6,447 bases of DNA from an uncultured Flavobacteriia bacterium (GTDB lineage: Bacteria; Bacteroidota; Bacteroidia; Flavobacteriales_D; Crocinitomicaceae), in assembly GCA_903887095.1 (NCBI GenBank), contig CAISOQ010000015.1, positions 1-6,447 on the forward strand. Reading direction: 5' to 3'. This document shows positions 6,405-6,447 of the stretch, in pieces. Below the pieces are notes generated by a model that saw only the letters and a program-made list of their open reading frames with translations, searched no databases and was not told the DNA's origin. The position numbers and the translations under genes are program-made. Every line of letters starts with the position of its first letter. Position 1 is the first letter of the stretch.

Positions 6405-6447
6405 CCTGTTTATTTATTTGGTTTCAAGTGAATTGTTTTCCATGCAA

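Noticed and set aside
6414..6447. End of another - strand gene upstream of the TPR-PD40 gene
   Set aside because: The frame is open from the window edge to the TAA at 6414-6416 (ending MENNSLETK), but about ten codons is too short to separate a gene end from chance.

Overview
The window reads as chromosomal DNA of a member of the Bacteroidota, probably a flavobacterium-like organism. The clearest sign is the C-terminal type A sorting domain of the type IX secretion system (T9SS), with its FPNPA start motif, on the large secreted protein; that secretion system is confined to this phylum. AT-rich intergenic DNA, absence of clear Shine-Dalgarno sequences and a TAnnTTTG promoter-like octamer agree with it. 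The exact genus cannot be read from the sequence.

Layout from left to right: (1) the 3' two thirds or less of tyrS (tyrosyl-tRNA synthetase) on the + strand, cut by the window edge and closed by a strong intrinsic terminator at 741-772. (2) Starting on the last T of that terminator, an array of 23-bp direct repeats (three perfect copies, a fourth half-diverged copy and a fifth fragment) leading straight into a + strand gene for an AAA-type ATPase with a C-terminal DUF4143/PD-(D/E)XK-like domain. (3) A 166-bp spacer. (4) A 653-residue exported protein on the + strand that joins a c-type cytochrome domain, a PHM/dopamine-beta-monooxygenase-like copper domain with all six expected copper ligands, two Ig-like repeats and a T9SS sorting domain. 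(5) Convergent to it, with only three bases between the stop codons, a - strand pair: truA (tRNA pseudouridine synthase A, starting at TTG) preceded by a gene for an exported TPR plus PD40 beta-propeller protein, 18 bases upstream and in the same reading frame.

How the genes relate: tyrS and truA are housekeeping translation genes and make up the ordinary chromosomal backbone. The repeat array plus ATPase gene looks like a self-contained accessory module placed behind the tyrS terminator; it is the best candidate for something poorly described, because the family has no settled function and the repeats look like binding sites for a protein, possibly the ATPase itself. The cytochrome/copper monooxygenase protein is probably a cell-surface or secreted redox enzyme. 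The TPR-PD40 protein resembles the N-terminal half of envelope proteins such as PorE but lacks their OmpA-like peptidoglycan-binding end. No tRNA, rRNA, CRISPR array or insertion sequence was seen.
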